Shown here piece by piece: positions 61,887 through 64,000 of a stretch of DNA of 64,000 bases (positions are counted from its first letter, which is position 1; every line of letters starts with the position of its first letter). The stretch lies in contig CM048591.1 of NCBI GenBank assembly GCA_026413225.1, positions 35,681,803 to 35,745,802 of the forward strand, written 5' to 3'. The notes beneath the pieces are model-generated. The model had not been told where the DNA came from. It was given only the letters and a program-made list of their open reading frames with translations, and searched no databases. Source of the DNA: Otis tarda (taxonomy: Eukaryota; Chordata; Aves; Otidiformes; Otididae). The position numbers and the translations under genes were made by a program.

Positions 61887-64000
61887 CCCTGTGTCTTAAA
61901 AAAAGAAAAAAGAACAAAAGACTCGACATAAAACTTAGCAAGCAGTGAGGGACAGCAGGGCAATGAACTTGCTTCCTAAGTAAATGCGAAGAATATCTTT
62001 TAGGCATAAATATCTTACCAGGACAAGGGGGCTGTTTTTCACATCGTGCATAAATTTATATAGAATTTTCACATACCCTTTAAATATATTGTGAATAGAA
62101 GAACAATGCAATAGAATTATCAGCCCAGTAACACTATTTACATTGTCTCCAGAGCTATTAAGAGACAACCTTCTTGATATCTCTAATTGCAATTTCATAT
62201 CCATCTTCATCTGCTTTTGCAAGTTGGGAGGTGTTTGTCTTGTATATCATATACTACTTTCACTTCACCCCTGTAGTTCTGGTGCTACTTCTAAATTTAT
62301 CTATGTTTGTATTTTAAATAATTTTTTTCTACCTCCTCATGTAAATTCTATAACCAATGTAGCACTATCCTCTTTGGAATCTGTCCCATGAAAGCCCTTT
62401 CTTTTTCAATGTGTTTGCTGTCATTTTGGGGAATGTGGCCGCTGCGATCGTGACATTTTAAACCAGATGCATTTTGGTGGCAGCAGTAGCCTGAGAAATG
62501 TCTGAGAACCACAAGCCAGCTTGGGCATATATGTAGGCATTTCTAATTTTAATCAGAGATATTGATCTAGCTATGATTTTTTTTTTGCTTTTCTTTTTAT
62601 GAATTATTTATTATAGAGACATTGAATCATGGAATTCTGCGTGTAGAAATATTGGCTGTACTGGACAAATTAACCTAATCCTTATATCTTCCTATACTAT
62701 ATCTTTCTGTACTACTACTGGTTTTGTTTATTAAAGTAGCCTTCATTTTATCTTTTACTCAGACTATATTAATTGTCAGAGTAATACATCAGATTAAGGA
62801 ATAGCCAATTAGAAAATACATTAACAATATTTATCCCTTGTTCAGTAATAACAACAGACACAGAAGAAAATGGAAAGAGAAACCCCTTTATTAAGAACAG
62901 TACTTAGATAAATATGTAAACTGCCCATTGACTTTAATGAATGCACTTAAGTGTGAAATACTGTTAGAGGTTTAACTTTAAATACAGGATGCATTTTCTT
63001 GTGTCCATGATATTTTTTTAACCTAACGCAAAATCTACAAGCATTCTCATGTCATTCATAATGGGGATAAACATGACCATAAGTAGTTTTTCTTTTACTT
63101 AGATATATATGTGATCTTCAGATGATCGATATGGAAGTGCGTGTGTATATAAACACATAGAATGTACAAAAAAAATTCTAATAACATCAAACAGTGTAAA
63201 ATTTATTTTTTAGTTAAATAATAAAATGCTCAGAGGTAGAACACTATCTTTAACCTTCTTATCTGTGTGTGTTTGTGTACAAGCATGTAATTGGACATGC
63301 ATTTAATCATTTCAAGCTGTAGTATCTTCTCCAGTTTCTTATCAGGATTCTTCACAAAGGAAGAGTTTTTTGCCCTTTGAGAGATTTCAGTACCATTTTG
63401 TAGAATTGTTCCTTATGTTAAGCTACCATTTTACAATCTTCTTTGGAATAATAATATAGTATTGTAGTTGCCCTCTTAAGGAGTGAAGAGTTGCTAGGCC
63501 CTTGGTGGCTTTTGGCTGACAGCAGATTCGTGAAAGTTAACCACTAGCATGAAGATTATTTCACTTTCCCTTTTTGCAACTCAACATTCAATATTATTTA
63601 AATTAAAACAAATATTTTATTTAAAAGATTACCCCTGTAATGAGTACTGTAAAATATAGTGTTACAAAGATTGAGCAAGTCTTGTCAGTTGTCAATCAAG
63701 TGCAACAAGACTGAGAGTTTGTTTGCATATTATTTATTTGAACTAAATCCCTAACAAGCCTCATCTGCTAATTGGACTTCACATTTATGTTGCTAAATGA
63801 GAAGCATTTTGGCTGCAGTATAGGGTGGTAAGACCTACCCAGTGGAATAAACAACTAACATCTGTTATCCTGTCCTGCTCCAGCTTGGCTTTTACCACTT
63901 AAGTACCTCAGCCCTAGAGTCAAGGTTATGGAATATGTGGTTCTCTGGCTATGGTGCATATATGTGAAAGGGAAGAAATAACACAACATGAGTAAAGACC

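Larger units (their letters stand above)
41137..64000 (+). other. CNTLN: CNTLN intron, 22.9 kb to the window edge, no exon recognised
   Basis: Opens with GTAAGG. The next expected exon, coding the coiled coil after the Thr-Ile-Glu end of exon h, was looked for by protein pattern and not found, so this is best read as one long intron. It holds a 34-bp tandem duplication close to the exon (41280-41347), A-rich simple sequence (about 42550-42600), a 1146-bp antisense solo LTR (47583-48728), an AT-rich simple stretch (48779-48823) and a short CA run followed by A12 (61862-61886). Blocks at about 41440-42040, 55000-56300 and 61230-61580 look less AT-rich but could not be identified. The remainder is AT-rich with only chance reading frames. 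Confidence 0.7.

Overview
The window is vertebrate nuclear DNA, almost certainly from a bird. It is AT-rich, its genes are split by long introns, and it carries CR1 LINEs of avian type (3' tail ending in ATTCTATGATTCTA) and solo LTRs with 5-bp target duplications, as expected of avian ERVL-like elements. I see no bacterial, plasmid or CRISPR features.

The only protein-coding gene I can support is the middle part of CNTLN (centlein), a centrosomal coiled-coil protein, on the + strand. Eight exons (2844-2965, 5821-5946, 25108-25157, 29698-29786, 32650-33170, 36348-36522, 40165-40258, 40913-41136) have AG/GT borders and compatible phases. Together they make 1401 nt, or 467 uninterrupted codons. 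The start codon and N-terminal exons lie left of the window. The C-terminal exons were not found and should lie to the right. The rest of the window is intron.

Layout: 1-2843 is intron. 2844-5946 holds two exons. 5947-25107 is a 19.2-kb intron with a young antisense CR1 (8198-9177), an old antisense CR1 (about 21196-21800) and an old sense CR1 fragment (about 22850-23090). 25108-41136 holds six exons, a solo LTR (34473-35069) and a second young antisense CR1 (38293-38988). 41137-64000 is 22.9 kb without a recognisable exon, containing a 1146-bp antisense solo LTR (47583-48728).

I found no new biological system. The most useful observations concern splicing of CNTLN. The 3' splice site of the fourth exon is duplicated 25 bp upstream, and the upstream copy would lead to a stop. 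A small exon present in the mammalian protein could not be found. Three consecutive exons have non-consensus donors. The two LTRs and the CR1 with a long open frame are clear, precisely bounded insertions.
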